Virus record (IMG/VR): IMGVR_UViG_3300032282_004665
Location: 1-45,999 of that record
Source of the DNA: a virus
Length of the DNA: 45,999 nucleotides
Direction: 5' to 3' (one strand)
Position numbers and translations under genes: made by a program. Each line of letters opens with the position of its first letter. Within the stretch, counting starts at the first letter, position 1. The notes below the pieces were generated by a model. It did no database searches and had not been told where the DNA came from. It worked only from the letters and a program-made list of their open reading frames with translations. Positions 34,797-41,009 of the stretch are shown here, piece after piece.

Positions 34797-35024
34797 ATGA
34801 GTTTGATGAAATTTAAAGACCGTTTCATCATTGAAGATAATTCAATTAAAATGTTTAGAGGATATTATAGAGATAAGCCATGTTTTGAAACATGCATTGA
34901 GGGCAATGAAGAGTTAATTAAAAAGATTTACTCTTTGTTGGAAATGGTGTATAATTCAGGAGAGCACCAAGGTAGACTTTTTGTACGGAATAATATTAAA
35001 ACTGCACTTGGCATAGATCTTTAA
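34797..35024 (+). CDS. Small protein of unknown function between clamp and clamp loader
   Basis: The 75-residue product starts 2 nt after the gp45 stop codon and ends 16 nt before gp44. It has mixed charge and a C-terminal segment 'GRLFVRNNIKTALGIDL'. A small gene in this interval is common in marine T4-like phages. No domain is recognised; co-expression suggests an accessory replication role. Confidence 0.65.
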   Translation: MSLMKFKDRFIIEDNSIKMFRGYYRDKPCFETCIEGNEELIKKIYSLLEMVYNSGEHQGRLFVRNNIKTALGIDL

Positions 35025-35040
35025 ATTATGGAGTTATATT

Positions 35041-35976
35041 TTGGAAGATTCACTTTGGGTCGAAAAGTACCGACCTCGTATTGTAGAGGATGTTGTACTA
35101 CCAGTAACTCTTAAGACTACATTTCAAGAGTTTGTTAACAACAAGTTGATACCCAATCTTATTCTATCAGGTCCACCTGGAGTTGGTAAAACTACAATTG
35201 CTAAAGCTATGTTAAATGAGCTTGAATGTGATTATATTGTCATTAACGGATCTATGAATGGCAATATCGATACTCTTCGTAATGAGATTATGAATTTTGC
35301 ATCATCGGTTTCATTTCTTGGCGGTAGAAAATATGTAATTCTAGATGAAGCTGATTATCTAAATGCTAATAGTACACAGCCAGCTCTTCGTAATTTCATG
35401 GAAGAATTTTCAAGCAATTGTGGATTTATTCTTACATGTAACTTTCGAAATAGAATTATTGCACCACTCCATTCACGATGTTCAGTAATTGATTTTATTA
35501 TTGGTAAAACTGATCGACCTAAGATGGCAGCTCAGTTTATGCGACGTGCTATTGATATCTTGGAAAAAGAAAATATTGAAAGTGATAAGGCTGTAGTTGC
35601 TTCTGTAGTACAAAAGCATTTTCCAGATTGGCGTCGCGTATTAAATGAATTACAGCGTTATTCGTCTACTGGCAAGATCGATTCTGGTATTCTTACTGAT
35701 ATGCAGGAAGTATCAATTGCTGATCTTGTAGAAATGATGAAATCAAAAAATTATACTGGAATTAGAAAGTGGGTTGCTGAAAATATTGATCAAGATCAGA
35801 ATGCAATTTATCGCAAACTATATGATCAATCGGCTCAGTTTCTTAAGCCTCAGACAGTTCCTATTTTAGTACTTACCATTGCAAAGTATTCTTATCAATC
35901 CGCATTTGCAGCAGATCCTGAAATTACTATGATGGCTTGTATTACTGAAATTATGATCAATACGGAGTTTCAGTGA
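35041..35976 (+). CDS. 44: Clamp loader large subunit gp44
   Basis: AAA+ ATPase that opens and loads the gp45 clamp together with gp62. The start is TTG, preceded by 'ggag'. Motifs are 'WVEKYRPRIVEDVVLP' at the N-terminus, Walker A 'GPPGVGKTT' (about residues 44-52), Walker B 'VILDEADYL' (about 100), sensor 1 'FILTCNFRNRI' and 'LHSRCSVIDF' with the SRC arginine-finger motif. The length of 311 residues matches T4 gp44 (319). It overlaps gp62 by 4 nt (GTGA). Confidence 0.95.
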   Translation: MEDSLWVEKYRPRIVEDVVLPVTLKTTFQEFVNNKLIPNLILSGPPGVGKTTIAKAMLNELECDYIVINGSMNGNIDTLRNEIMNFASSVSFLGGRKYVILDEADYLNANSTQPALRNFMEEFSSNCGFILTCNFRNRIIAPLHSRCSVIDFIIGKTDRPKMAAQFMRRAIDILEKENIESDKAVVASVVQKHFPDWRRVLNELQRYSSTGKIDSGILTDMQEVSIADLVEMMKSKNYTGIRKWVAENIDQDQNAIYRKLYDQSAQFLKPQTVPILVLTIAKYSYQSAFAADPEITMMACITEIMINTEFQ

Positions 35977-36344
35977 ATCCTTTTGATATAGTTTCTTCGG
36001 TATCTCATAATAAGAAGAGAATAATTGATAATGAAAATGAACATGAATATAGTTCATTTATTATCAACCGAGCTCTTTCATATTATCCGGATACTTTAAT
36101 GTATGCTCAAGATATGAATATCAATCATCATATCTCTGGACTTCTTCAATATGACTATTATTTTAATTCACTTCGACCTAAGAAACGATTTTCTAAATGG
36201 CATAAGAAAGAAAAGACTGAAACTTTAATGGCTGTCATGAAGTATTATGGTTATAGTTATCGACGTGCTATTGAAACTATGAATACGCTTACTAAAGATC
36301 AACTAGATCATATTAAGAATACTATGACTACTGGCATTGAATAA
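35973..36344 (+). CDS. 62: Clamp loader small subunit gp62
   Basis: Partner of gp44 in clamp loading. The 123-residue product starts at GTG within a GTGA overlap with gp44, which implies translational coupling. Segments 'SSFIINRALSYYPDTLMYAQ' and 'YDYYFNSLRPKKRFSKWHKK' are characteristic of short gp62 proteins in environmental phages; T4 gp62 is longer (187). Position between gp44 and RegA is the standard order. Confidence 0.88.
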   Translation: MNPFDIVSSVSHNKKRIIDNENEHEYSSFIINRALSYYPDTLMYAQDMNINHHISGLLQYDYYFNSLRPKKRFSKWHKKEKTETLMAVMKYYGYSYRRAIETMNTLTKDQLDHIKNTMTTGIE

Positions 36345-36471
36345 AGCTCAAAAAGTAGAGATTAGAGTGAAAATAAATATAACATGTAAAATGCCTGGAA
36401 GTATGTGCAGAATGTGATTTGCAAATGGTTCTTTGGCAGTTGACCTATAATAATAAAAAGGCTAACGTGTC

Positions 36472-36897
36472 ATGGAAAATAATAATATATTTTTAAATCA
36501 TGGTATTGAGATTGATCTTAATACTAAAGAAGACTTTCTTAAAATCAAAGAGACTTTAACTCGTATTGGGGTGTCTTCTAAAAAAGAAAAGAAGTTATTT
36601 CAGTCTTGTCATATATTACATAAGCAAGGTAGATATGTAATTATTCATTTTAAAGAGCTTTTTGCTCTTGATGGAAAATCTACAGATTTCAATGAAGAAG
36701 ACGAAGGTAGAAGAAATACTATTGCTGCTCTTTTAGAAGAATGGAATTTAATTAAAATTCTTGAAGTCGATAAAGTCAAAAATCCAAGAACGCCTATGAA
36801 TCGTATTAAAATTATTTCTCATAAAGAAAAACAAGACTGGATACTTGTCAGTAAATACAATATAGGTCGCAATTATTCTTCAAATACTAATGATTGA
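36472..36897 (+). CDS. regA: Translational repressor RegA
   Basis: RNA-binding protein that represses translation of early phage mRNAs, including clamp and clamp-loader genes in T4. From residue 12 on it follows T4 RegA closely: 'IEIDLNTKEDFLKIKETLTR', 'KKLFQSCHILHKQGRYVIIH', 'FKELFALDGKSTDFNEEDEG' and a final 'WILVSKYNIGRN'. It has 141 residues against 122 in T4, with short extensions at both ends. The 127-nt gap upstream holds no other gene that I can support; it contains an AATAAATA at 36372 and an 'aaaaagg' ribosome-binding site, and may hold RegA's own control site. Confidence 0.93.
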   Translation: MENNNIFLNHGIEIDLNTKEDFLKIKETLTRIGVSSKKEKKLFQSCHILHKQGRYVIIHFKELFALDGKSTDFNEEDEGRRNTIAALLEEWNLIKILEVDKVKNPRTPMNRIKIISHKEKQDWILVSKYNIGRNYSSNTND

Positions 36898-36911
36898 TTA
36901 GGAGTTATATT

Positions 36912-37265
36912 ATGTTTAGTATATTTAAACGACATGAAGTTGCTGATTCGGATGTTAAATTAAAGCAAATTATAGATTTACTTTTTCCTCAGTTTGAGAC
37001 TAAAGTTACAGACGAAGGTCTTAAATATGCTATTGATTCTAGTATTGATACAAACATTGATGCAGTTGTAACAGATCTTCAAGATGGATATCTAGACAAC
37101 ACGTGTATTAATACATTAGAAGCATGTTTACAGCGTATTCAGAAAGTGCGTGAAATTCTTAATCCTCGTCAGATCATGAATCCTGATATTGAAAGATATA
37201 TTCTCAGTGTTGATAAAAATGAGTTGGATCTTAACCACTATAGTCCAGCTATAGAAAACGAATAG
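36912..37265 (+). CDS. Protein of unknown function downstream of RegA
   Basis: The start is ATG 36912, preceded by 'aggag' 8 nt upstream; a longer in-frame version would begin inside regA. The 117-residue acidic, helical product starts MFSIFKRHEVADSDVKLKQI. It contains many Asp/Asn residues in the middle ('SIDTNIDAVVTDLQDGYLDN') and ends acidic. No domain is recognised. It lies between RegA in T4-like order and the cell-wall hydrolase. Confidence 0.65.
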   Translation: MFSIFKRHEVADSDVKLKQIIDLLFPQFETKVTDEGLKYAIDSSIDTNIDAVVTDLQDGYLDNTCINTLEACLQRIQKVREILNPRQIMNPDIERYILSVDKNELDLNHYSPAIENE

Positions 37266-37294
37266 TTTTAAACAGAAGTACAAAGGAGACTAAA

Positions 37295-37330
37295 ATGATC
37301 CATGAGTACAAGCCGTTTGTAATTCGGTAA
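37295..37330 (+). CDS. 11-codon mini-ORF with a strong ribosome-binding site
   Basis: ATG to TAA encodes MIHEYKPFVIR. The ribosome-binding site 'aaaggag' is optimally placed 7 nt upstream, better than that of many neighbouring genes. It lies in the leader before the cell-wall hydrolase and overlaps a candidate promoter, so it may be a leader peptide or a decayed gene. Confidence 0.4.
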   Translation: MIHEYKPFVIR

Positions 37331-37333
37331 TAT
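37305..37333 (+). promoter_or_regulatory. Candidate promoter (AGTACA-17-TAATAT) for the cell-wall hydrolase
   Basis: AGTACA 37305-37310, 17-bp spacer, TAATAT 37328-37333 in the context CGGTAATATAG, almost the same as the -10 region at 26259. The predicted start (about 37340) is 6 nt before the GTG start codon. It is the weakest member of the promoter family, and overlaps the mini-ORF. Confidence 0.4.
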
Positions 37334-37345
37334 AGAATATAAAAA

Positions 37346-38155
37346 GTGTTTTCTAAAATAATGCAGAGATTCATTTCTCTGCTATCGAACAGGTATTATG
37401 TGTACATATATGTATGTACGCTGAGTATATTTTTTATGACCTGTACAATTGGGCAAGATGGTCCTGTTTATTATCATGCTGCTTTATTACGAGCTGCAGC
37501 CATGGAAATAAATGAGAATGACGCGCGTCTTAATAATGTTAGTTCTAGAAAATATACTATATCTAGAACTGACTGTATTCCGACGAAAGAAACATTCTTG
37601 ACTTGTGTTGGTAATATGGTAAAAGAAGAAAATGCTATCATTGAATCATATCGCACTCGTCTTTTTGACATACAACTAATTAAACAATTAGTTGGTTATA
37701 ATGATTTAGAAGATCTTTTATGGTTAAATGATATGAAGATCCACTATGGCGTAAAAGATGAAATTGAATTATTTCGACGTGTAGATGTTATTCCAGTAGA
37801 AATGGCTCTTGCACAATCTCTTCTTGAGTCTGGGTGGGGAATGTCTTATGCAGCACGTGTAGGTAAAGGATTGTTTGGTCAAATCCAATCTAGAGGTACA
37901 CATTCTACTACAGTACCATGGACTCCAGGACCCGATCGTCCACAACCTTTTGTTTCTCACAGAGAATCAGTTACGGCTTACTTTATTAATCTTAATACAC
38001 ATCCTGCATATGCTGGATTTAGAGCGGCAAGAGAGCAAACTAAAGATCCTATTAAGCTAATGAATTATATGACGCGTTATTCTATTCGTGGTCAAGATTA
38101 TATTAAACAAGTTCAAGATATTATTATTTCTTTAAGTAAATATGATTTTAAATAG
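37346..38155 (+). CDS. Bax-like N-acetylglucosaminidase (cell-wall hydrolase)
   Basis: A 269-residue protein with an N-terminal hydrophobic segment 'YVYIYVCTLSIFFMTCTIG' (about residues 18-36) that could be a signal anchor, and a C-terminal glucosaminidase domain. The key stretch 'IPVEMALAQSLLESGWGMSY' has the catalytic Glu (Glu161), followed by 'GLFGQ', 'FVSHRESVTAYFINLNTHPA' and 'YSIRGQDYIKQVQDII', as in Bax-type enzymes. It probably cuts peptidoglycan for lysis. The start may be GTG 37346 or ATG 37361; neither has a clear Shine-Dalgarno site. The Cys in the N-terminal region leaves a lipoprotein possible but unlikely. Confidence 0.82.
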   Translation: MFSKIMQRFISLLSNRYYVYIYVCTLSIFFMTCTIGQDGPVYYHAALLRAAAMEINENDARLNNVSSRKYTISRTDCIPTKETFLTCVGNMVKEENAIIESYRTRLFDIQLIKQLVGYNDLEDLLWLNDMKIHYGVKDEIELFRRVDVIPVEMALAQSLLESGWGMSYAARVGKGLFGQIQSRGTHSTTVPWTPGPDRPQPFVSHRESVTAYFINLNTHPAYAGFRAAREQTKDPIKLMNYMTRYSIRGQDYIKQVQDIIISLSKYDFK

Positions 38156-38158
38156 TAG

Positions 38159-38187
38159 TGTACAAACACTGAAATCTATGATAGAAT
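38159..38187 (+). promoter_or_regulatory. Early/middle promoter (TGTACA-17-TAGAAT) for tRNA-Lys
   Basis: TGTACA 38159-38164, 17-bp spacer, TAGAAT 38182-38187 with TGA upstream. The predicted start is about 38194, 17 nt before the mature tRNA. The same promoter type serves protein genes, so the tRNA is expressed in the same phase. Confidence 0.75.
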
Positions 38188-38210
38188 GATTATATAATAT
38201 AAAAGAATAT

Positions 38211-38285
38211 ACACCGGTAGCTCAGTGGCAGAGCATGGGACTTTTAATCCCTTGGTCGCGGGTTCGACCCCCGCCCGGTGTACCA
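38211..38285 (+). tRNA. tRNA-Lys (anticodon UUU)
   Basis: The cloverleaf is visible: acceptor arms ACACCGG and CCGGTGT, discriminator A, encoded CCA, D-arm 'GCTCAGTGGCAGAGC', anticodon loop CTTTTAA with anticodon TTT, and T-arm 'CGCGGGTTCGACCCCCGC'. The anticodon stem has four pairs plus a T-T mismatch at its base. AAA codons are frequent in this AT-rich genome, so it may support translation of late genes. Confidence 0.92.
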
Positions 38286-38294
38286 TTTTCCTTC

Positions 38295-38319
38295 CACATT
38301 CAATAAAATATTGAATGTG
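38295..38319 (+). terminator. Hairpin after tRNA-Lys
   Basis: An 11-bp perfect stem (cacattcaata/tattgaatgtg, loop aaa) lies 10 nt after the tRNA CCA. It has no T-run, so it may be a processing or stability element rather than an efficient terminator. Confidence 0.45.
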
Positions 38320-38348
38320 ATGAGTAAATAATTACGATTGTGATATGT

Positions 38349-38606
38349 ATGAATAAGAAAGAAGTGGAACAGTTTGTGGATAATATGATGGCACATATTT
38401 CAAATACCAACATTAGCCATACACAATTGATTATTGATCCTCCTTGTGGTTGGAAGTATGGTTTTCCTAAACACTATGTAGATTCTAATGGTAATAGGCC
38501 TGACAATATGAAACAATGGTTACTGGATAGTGGATATCCTCAATTTGAAATTGATTCATACGGTAAACACTTTCATGTACGATTTTGGGAAACAAAAGAG
38601 ACTTAA
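38349..38606 (+). CDS. Protein of unknown function
   Basis: The start is taken as ATG 38349, giving 85 residues; an in-frame GTG at 38340 would add three codons. The protein has a helical start ('MNKKEVEQFVDNMMAHISN'), then Gly/Pro-rich 'DPPCGWKYGFPKHYVDSNG' and a His-containing C-terminus 'GYPQFEIDSYGKHFHVRF'. No Shine-Dalgarno site is clear. I do not recognise it. Confidence 0.6.
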   Translation: MNKKEVEQFVDNMMAHISNTNISHTQLIIDPPCGWKYGFPKHYVDSNGNRPDNMKQWLLDSGYPQFEIDSYGKHFHVRFWETKET

Positions 38607-38614
38607 TTATTAGA

Positions 38615-38643
38615 TATACATTTCTTGTCATTTAATATATAAT
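38615..38643 (+). promoter_or_regulatory. Early/middle promoter (TATACA-17-TATAAT)
   Basis: TATACA 38615-38620, 17-bp spacer, TATAAT 38638-38643. The predicted start (about 38650) is one base before the ATG at 38651, so the transcript is probably leaderless. Confidence 0.65.
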
Positions 38644-38650
38644 CTAATAT

Positions 38651-38989
38651 ATGAATAAGAGATTGCAAAAAGCGAAAGCCGAGCACGACCAGTGGCTAGC
38701 CAAACGTGGTCTTCTTCCGGCCCAGGTACGTGCTCGGCTAGGTAAGCCAAAACTACTATCTACATGGGATGCTAAGCCCATGCCGAAGCCGAATCAGTCT
38801 ATGGTCTATACGGCTGGTATAAATGATATATGGGAACGCATCCGAAAAGGCGACGAAAAACCTGAAACCATTGAGGCTATTAAAGCCAAGTCTCGTCGTA
38901 TTGCACCTCTTTTTAATAAAGGAGCTGTTCAATATGTCGGTGATGATCCCGATGTAATTAGAAATGTAGGAAAGAAGAACTCATCATGA
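38651..38989 (+). CDS. Conserved phage protein of unknown function
   Basis: The 112-residue basic product resembles a widespread phage family beginning 'KAEHDQWLAKRGLLPAQVRA', with Pro-rich 'WDAKPMPKPNQSMVYTAGI' in the middle. The function is unknown. It starts at the predicted transcription start and overlaps the following gene by 4 nt. A local inverted repeat of 'gccgagcacg' (near 38678) and 'cgtgctcggc' (near 38729) lies within its coding sequence. Confidence 0.7.
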   Translation: MNKRLQKAKAEHDQWLAKRGLLPAQVRARLGKPKLLSTWDAKPMPKPNQSMVYTAGINDIWERIRKGDEKPETIEAIKAKSRRIAPLFNKGAVQYVGDDPDVIRNVGKKNSS

Positions 38990-39189
38990 GATTATGGCTA
39001 TTAGTAATACTAACACTTAATGTACAGCCGTATGGCTGGGAAATTGAAGGACATTCATTTTCTAATCTAAATGAATGCAGGACTATTGCTTCTGAAATTA
39101 ATGATAAGCAAAATTATAGAAATAAAGAAGCTAATAAGACCAATGAGCTTGTTTTAGAACAAGTTTATGCTTGGTGTGAGAAGAATTAA
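38986..39189 (+). CDS. Small exported or membrane-anchored protein
   Basis: The 67-residue product overlaps the upstream gene by 4 nt (ATGA) and the downstream gene by 1 nt (TAATG). Residues 1-12 ('MRLWLLVILTLNV') are a short hydrophobic stretch compatible with a signal peptide or weak anchor. The remainder is Asn/Glu-rich with two Cys (Cys31, Cys64) that could pair outside the cytoplasm. Small proteins of this layout occur near phage lysis genes, but no family is recognised. Confidence 0.6.
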   Translation: MRLWLLVILTLNVQPYGWEIEGHSFSNLNECRTIASEINDKQNYRNKEANKTNELVLEQVYAWCEKN

Positions 39190-39407
39190 TGGCTACTGAA
39201 TATTGGGCCGTACGAGTAACCGACAATAAGAAGAATCATTATTTTTTTACTGGTCCTCTTGGCGGTTTTATCACTAAGAATAAAAACGAAGCTACATTTG
39301 CTTTTACTGAAGACCAAGCCAATGAACTTGGTAATGTAATGCTTGAGTTTCTTAAGTATTCTATTGCTGGAAAGCTTACTAATTCGCCTCTAAAGTCTAA
39401 AAAGTAA
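39189..39407 (+). CDS. Small protein of unknown function
   Basis: The 72-residue product begins 'MATEYWAVRVTDNKKNHYFF' and is followed by 'TGPLGGFITKNKNEATFAFT', a beta-rich start followed by a helix. It is coupled to the preceding gene by a TAATG overlap, forming a three-gene unit from the promoter at 38615. No domain is recognised. Confidence 0.6.
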   Translation: MATEYWAVRVTDNKKNHYFFTGPLGGFITKNKNEATFAFTEDQANELGNVMLEFLKYSIAGKLTNSPLKSKK

Positions 39408-39464
39408 TAAGTGTATAATGATTCTATAATAAATATAGAATAGAAGTTATTAAAGAGTATTAAA

Positions 39465-39701
39465 ATGCTTATGAGTAAAGTTCCTGAATGGTTAAACGAA
39501 CCAGACATTAGAACCTATAGTATTGAAGTATTTGTTTTAGATTATGTTATGTATGGCGAACGAACATCCAAGACAGGATATTTGTTAACTCTCCATAGAA
39601 ATGGAAAGATTAGACAATGCCACTTTATCACAAATAAGAAAAAAGCAGAATCAGTAGGTAAGAAGTATATGAAAGAACAAGGAGTTTCTATAGATAATTA
39701 A
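39465..39701 (+). CDS. Small protein of unknown function
   Basis: The 78-residue product may begin at ATG 39465 or at the ATG two codons downstream. It contains 'DYVMYGERTSKTGYLLTLHR' and ends in a basic helix 'NKKKAESVGKKYMKEQGVSI'. The upstream 57 nt include TATAAT at 39425 without a TGTACA-like partner. No family recognised. Confidence 0.55.
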   Translation: MLMSKVPEWLNEPDIRTYSIEVFVLDYVMYGERTSKTGYLLTLHRNGKIRQCHFITNKKKAESVGKKYMKEQGVSIDN

Positions 39702-39819
39702 CTAGACCTATAGACCTGTATATGCGTGCATGTAAAGATAAATTAAGATATTTTTAAATTCAATGAAGCTATCATAATAAGTATATAGGACGCGGGTTCA
39801 ATTCCCGCCACCTCCACCA

Positions 39820-39918
39820 TAGACACATCATGAGGTGCTAGTTGCATGGCACATTAGAACAAAATGCAACCCACTACATAATAGTGATCATAAAAGTAGT
39901 GAGTGATGTGTCTATGAT
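39820..39918 (+). other. Intervening segment of the permuted tmRNA precursor
   Basis: This 99-nt segment joins the CCA end of the acceptor piece to the 5' end of the coding piece. Its ends pair: 39818-39830 with 39904-39916 form 13 perfect base pairs that extend the acceptor stem. It is expected to be removed by RNase P, RNase Z or similar maturation to give two RNA pieces. Confidence 0.85.
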
Positions 39919-40008
39919 GGGGGTGATAGGGATCGACTAATACTGAATAGATAGTGGAGAATCGGCAATGCTGAAGTCGTTAGGATTGAGAATTTCTTGA
40001 TCAAAGAA

Positions 40009-40062
40009 GCAAAAGTAAATGTCAACGATAATGTTGCACATGATTATGCCCTAGCGGCCTAA
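40009..40062 (+). other. tmRNA proteolysis-tag reading frame (AKVNVNDNVAHDYALAA)
   Basis: Starting at the GCA resume codon, the frame encodes AKVNVNDNVAHDYALAA and a TAA stop. The NDN block is typical of alphaproteobacterial tags and the ALAA end is the ClpXP degron. The exact resume codon is inferred from the usual Ala start. Confidence 0.85.
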
Positions 40063-40133
40063 TCTGCGTCCGGTGGGAACGTGGAAACAGAATCCCACCA
40101 CTAATTCGGTAACCTAACAATGAGACCTATGTA

Positions 40134-40808
40134 ATGGACCTATACAAAGACAAAACAACAATAAACCAAACGATTATTGATGATGCTGGTCCATGGATGT
40201 GGCCGGAAAATGATAGAGGAGCTTCTGAATCTATAGATTTTATTGGAAAAATTGACCCAGGTGGATGGACAGCTTCTGATTGGGTAGTAAATCATAAAGA
40301 AAATTTGCTTAAACTGTTTGCTGATCGTGATAAAAAAGTAGTAGTACAAGCTGGCGGATGTGCTGGCCTATATCCTAGACTATTATCAAATATATTTGAA
40401 ACAGTATATACATTCGAACCAGATAAACTTAATTTCTATTGTCTAATTAATAATTGTCAAAAAGATAATATAATTGCTATTAATGGTGCTCTTGGTTCTC
40501 AGCATTCAATGATTACACTCAGTGAATTAGACGTTGGAAATATTGGAATGCATAGAGTAATCAAGACTAATAAGAGTTTTATTCCGGTATTTACTATTGA
40601 TGATCTTGCACTAAATAATTGTGATTTGATATGGCTAGATGTAGAAGGTTATGAATATAATGTCATTCAAGGAGCTCTTCGTACTATAGAAAAGTTTAAA
40701 CCAGTTCTTATTATGGAAACTTATTCTAATTCTATTGCTAGACAATTGAATCGATTCGGCTATAAGTATTTTAATAGATGGAATAATGATAACGTAATTT
40801 TACCATAA
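40134..40808 (+). CDS. FkbM-family methyltransferase
   Basis: A 224-residue SAM-dependent methyltransferase of FkbM type. The SAM site is 'KKVVVQAGGCAGLYPRLLSN' (about residue 65), the acidic end of the second strand is 'TVYTFEPDKLNFYCL', and the diagnostic 'TIDDLALNNCDLIWLDVEGY' with 'EYNVIQGALRTI' follows. These enzymes O-methylate sugars or similar groups; they are common in marine phages, possibly modifying glycans. The N-terminal 60 residues are an unusual extension. The gene lies between the tmRNA and tRNA-Gln, with no ribosome-binding site better than 'gagacc'. Confidence 0.85.
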   Translation: MDLYKDKTTINQTIIDDAGPWMWPENDRGASESIDFIGKIDPGGWTASDWVVNHKENLLKLFADRDKKVVVQAGGCAGLYPRLLSNIFETVYTFEPDKLNFYCLINNCQKDNIIAINGALGSQHSMITLSELDVGNIGMHRVIKTNKSFIPVFTIDDLALNNCDLIWLDVEGYEYNVIQGALRTIEKFKPVLIMETYSNSIARQLNRFGYKYFNRWNNDNVILP

Positions 40809-40817
40809 AGTAATTAA

Positions 40818-40892
40818 TGGGGTGTCGCCAAGCGGTAAGGCAGAGGATTTTGATTCCTCCATTCCCAGGTTCGAATCCTGGCACCCCAGCCA
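40818..40892 (+). tRNA. tRNA-Gln (anticodon UUG)
   Basis: Acceptor TGGGGTG pairs with CACCCCA, discriminator G and an encoded CCA follow. The D-arm is 'GCCAAGCGGTAAGGC', anticodon stem GAGGA/TCCTC with loop TTTTGAT (anticodon TTG), and T-arm 'CCAGGTTCGAATCCTGG'. The stem set is complete and it looks functional. It reads CAA, a frequent Gln codon in this genome. Confidence 0.93.
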
Positions 40893-40897
40893 TTTCT

Positions 40898-40931
40898 TTT
40901 ATTTCAAGATACTTTGAATCTTTGAAATAAA
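40898..40931 (+). terminator. Hairpin after tRNA-Gln
   Basis: Stem TTTATTTCAA with TTGAAATAAA plus an inner GAT/ATC, separated by a 7-nt loop and one bulged T. It lies 5 nt after the tRNA CCA and just before the next promoter. A possible bidirectional terminator, since both arms are T- or A-rich. Confidence 0.5.
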
Positions 40932-40948
40932 ATTACAGTACTTTCCTG

Positions 40949-40977
40949 TGTACATCAGCATCAATCTAGGATAGAAT
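40949..40977 (+). promoter_or_regulatory. Early/middle promoter (TGTACA-17-TAGAAT) for the AAA+ operon
   Basis: TGTACA 40949-40954, 17-bp spacer, TAGAAT 40972-40977. The predicted start is about 40984, giving a 26-nt leader that includes 'gaagga', so this member of the promoter family makes a normal leadered mRNA. Confidence 0.75.
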
Positions 40978-41009
40978 GACTATATTGATTGTGAATGAAG
41001 GAATACAGA

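Larger units (their letters stand above)
39751..40115 (+). ncRNA. ssrA: Circularly permuted (two-piece) tmRNA
   Basis: tmRNA rescues stalled ribosomes and tags their products. The gene is permuted. The acceptor piece comes first and ends 'CACCTCC' + A + CCA at 39819, with T-arm 'GCGGGTTCAATTCCCGC' (39792-39808). After a 99-nt intervening segment the coding piece begins at 39919 with GGGGGTG, which pairs over 7 bp with CACCTCC, followed by the conserved 'GGGATCGAC'. Helix P2 is supported by ATACT (39940-39944) with AGTAT (39780-39784), and GATAG (39949-39953) with CTATC (39769-39773). A tag reading frame ending ALAA-stop follows at 40009-40062, then a hairpin (GGTGGG 40072 with CCCACC 40094). 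The outer ends are approximate. The permuted form is known mainly from alphaproteobacteria, some cyanobacteria and some betaproteobacteria; here it is on a phage. Confidence 0.93.

Noticed and set aside
36345-36471. Hidden small gene before regA
   Set aside because: Only frames of a few codons (for example an 8-codon one from 36390) without ribosome-binding sites; more likely a control region.
37393-37430. TGTACA followed by TATATT inside the start of the cell-wall hydrolase
   Set aside because: The spacer is 19 bp rather than 17 and the site lies inside coding sequence.
39717-39744. Promoter for the tmRNA (TGTATA with TAAATT)
   Set aside because: The spacer is 16 bp and both boxes are weak matches; the tmRNA could also be transcribed from the upstream operon.
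39786-39819. Apparent 3' fragment of a broken tRNA
   Set aside because: The T-arm and CCA end pair with the 5' segment at 39919, and the tag frame follows, so it is the acceptor piece of a permuted tmRNA.
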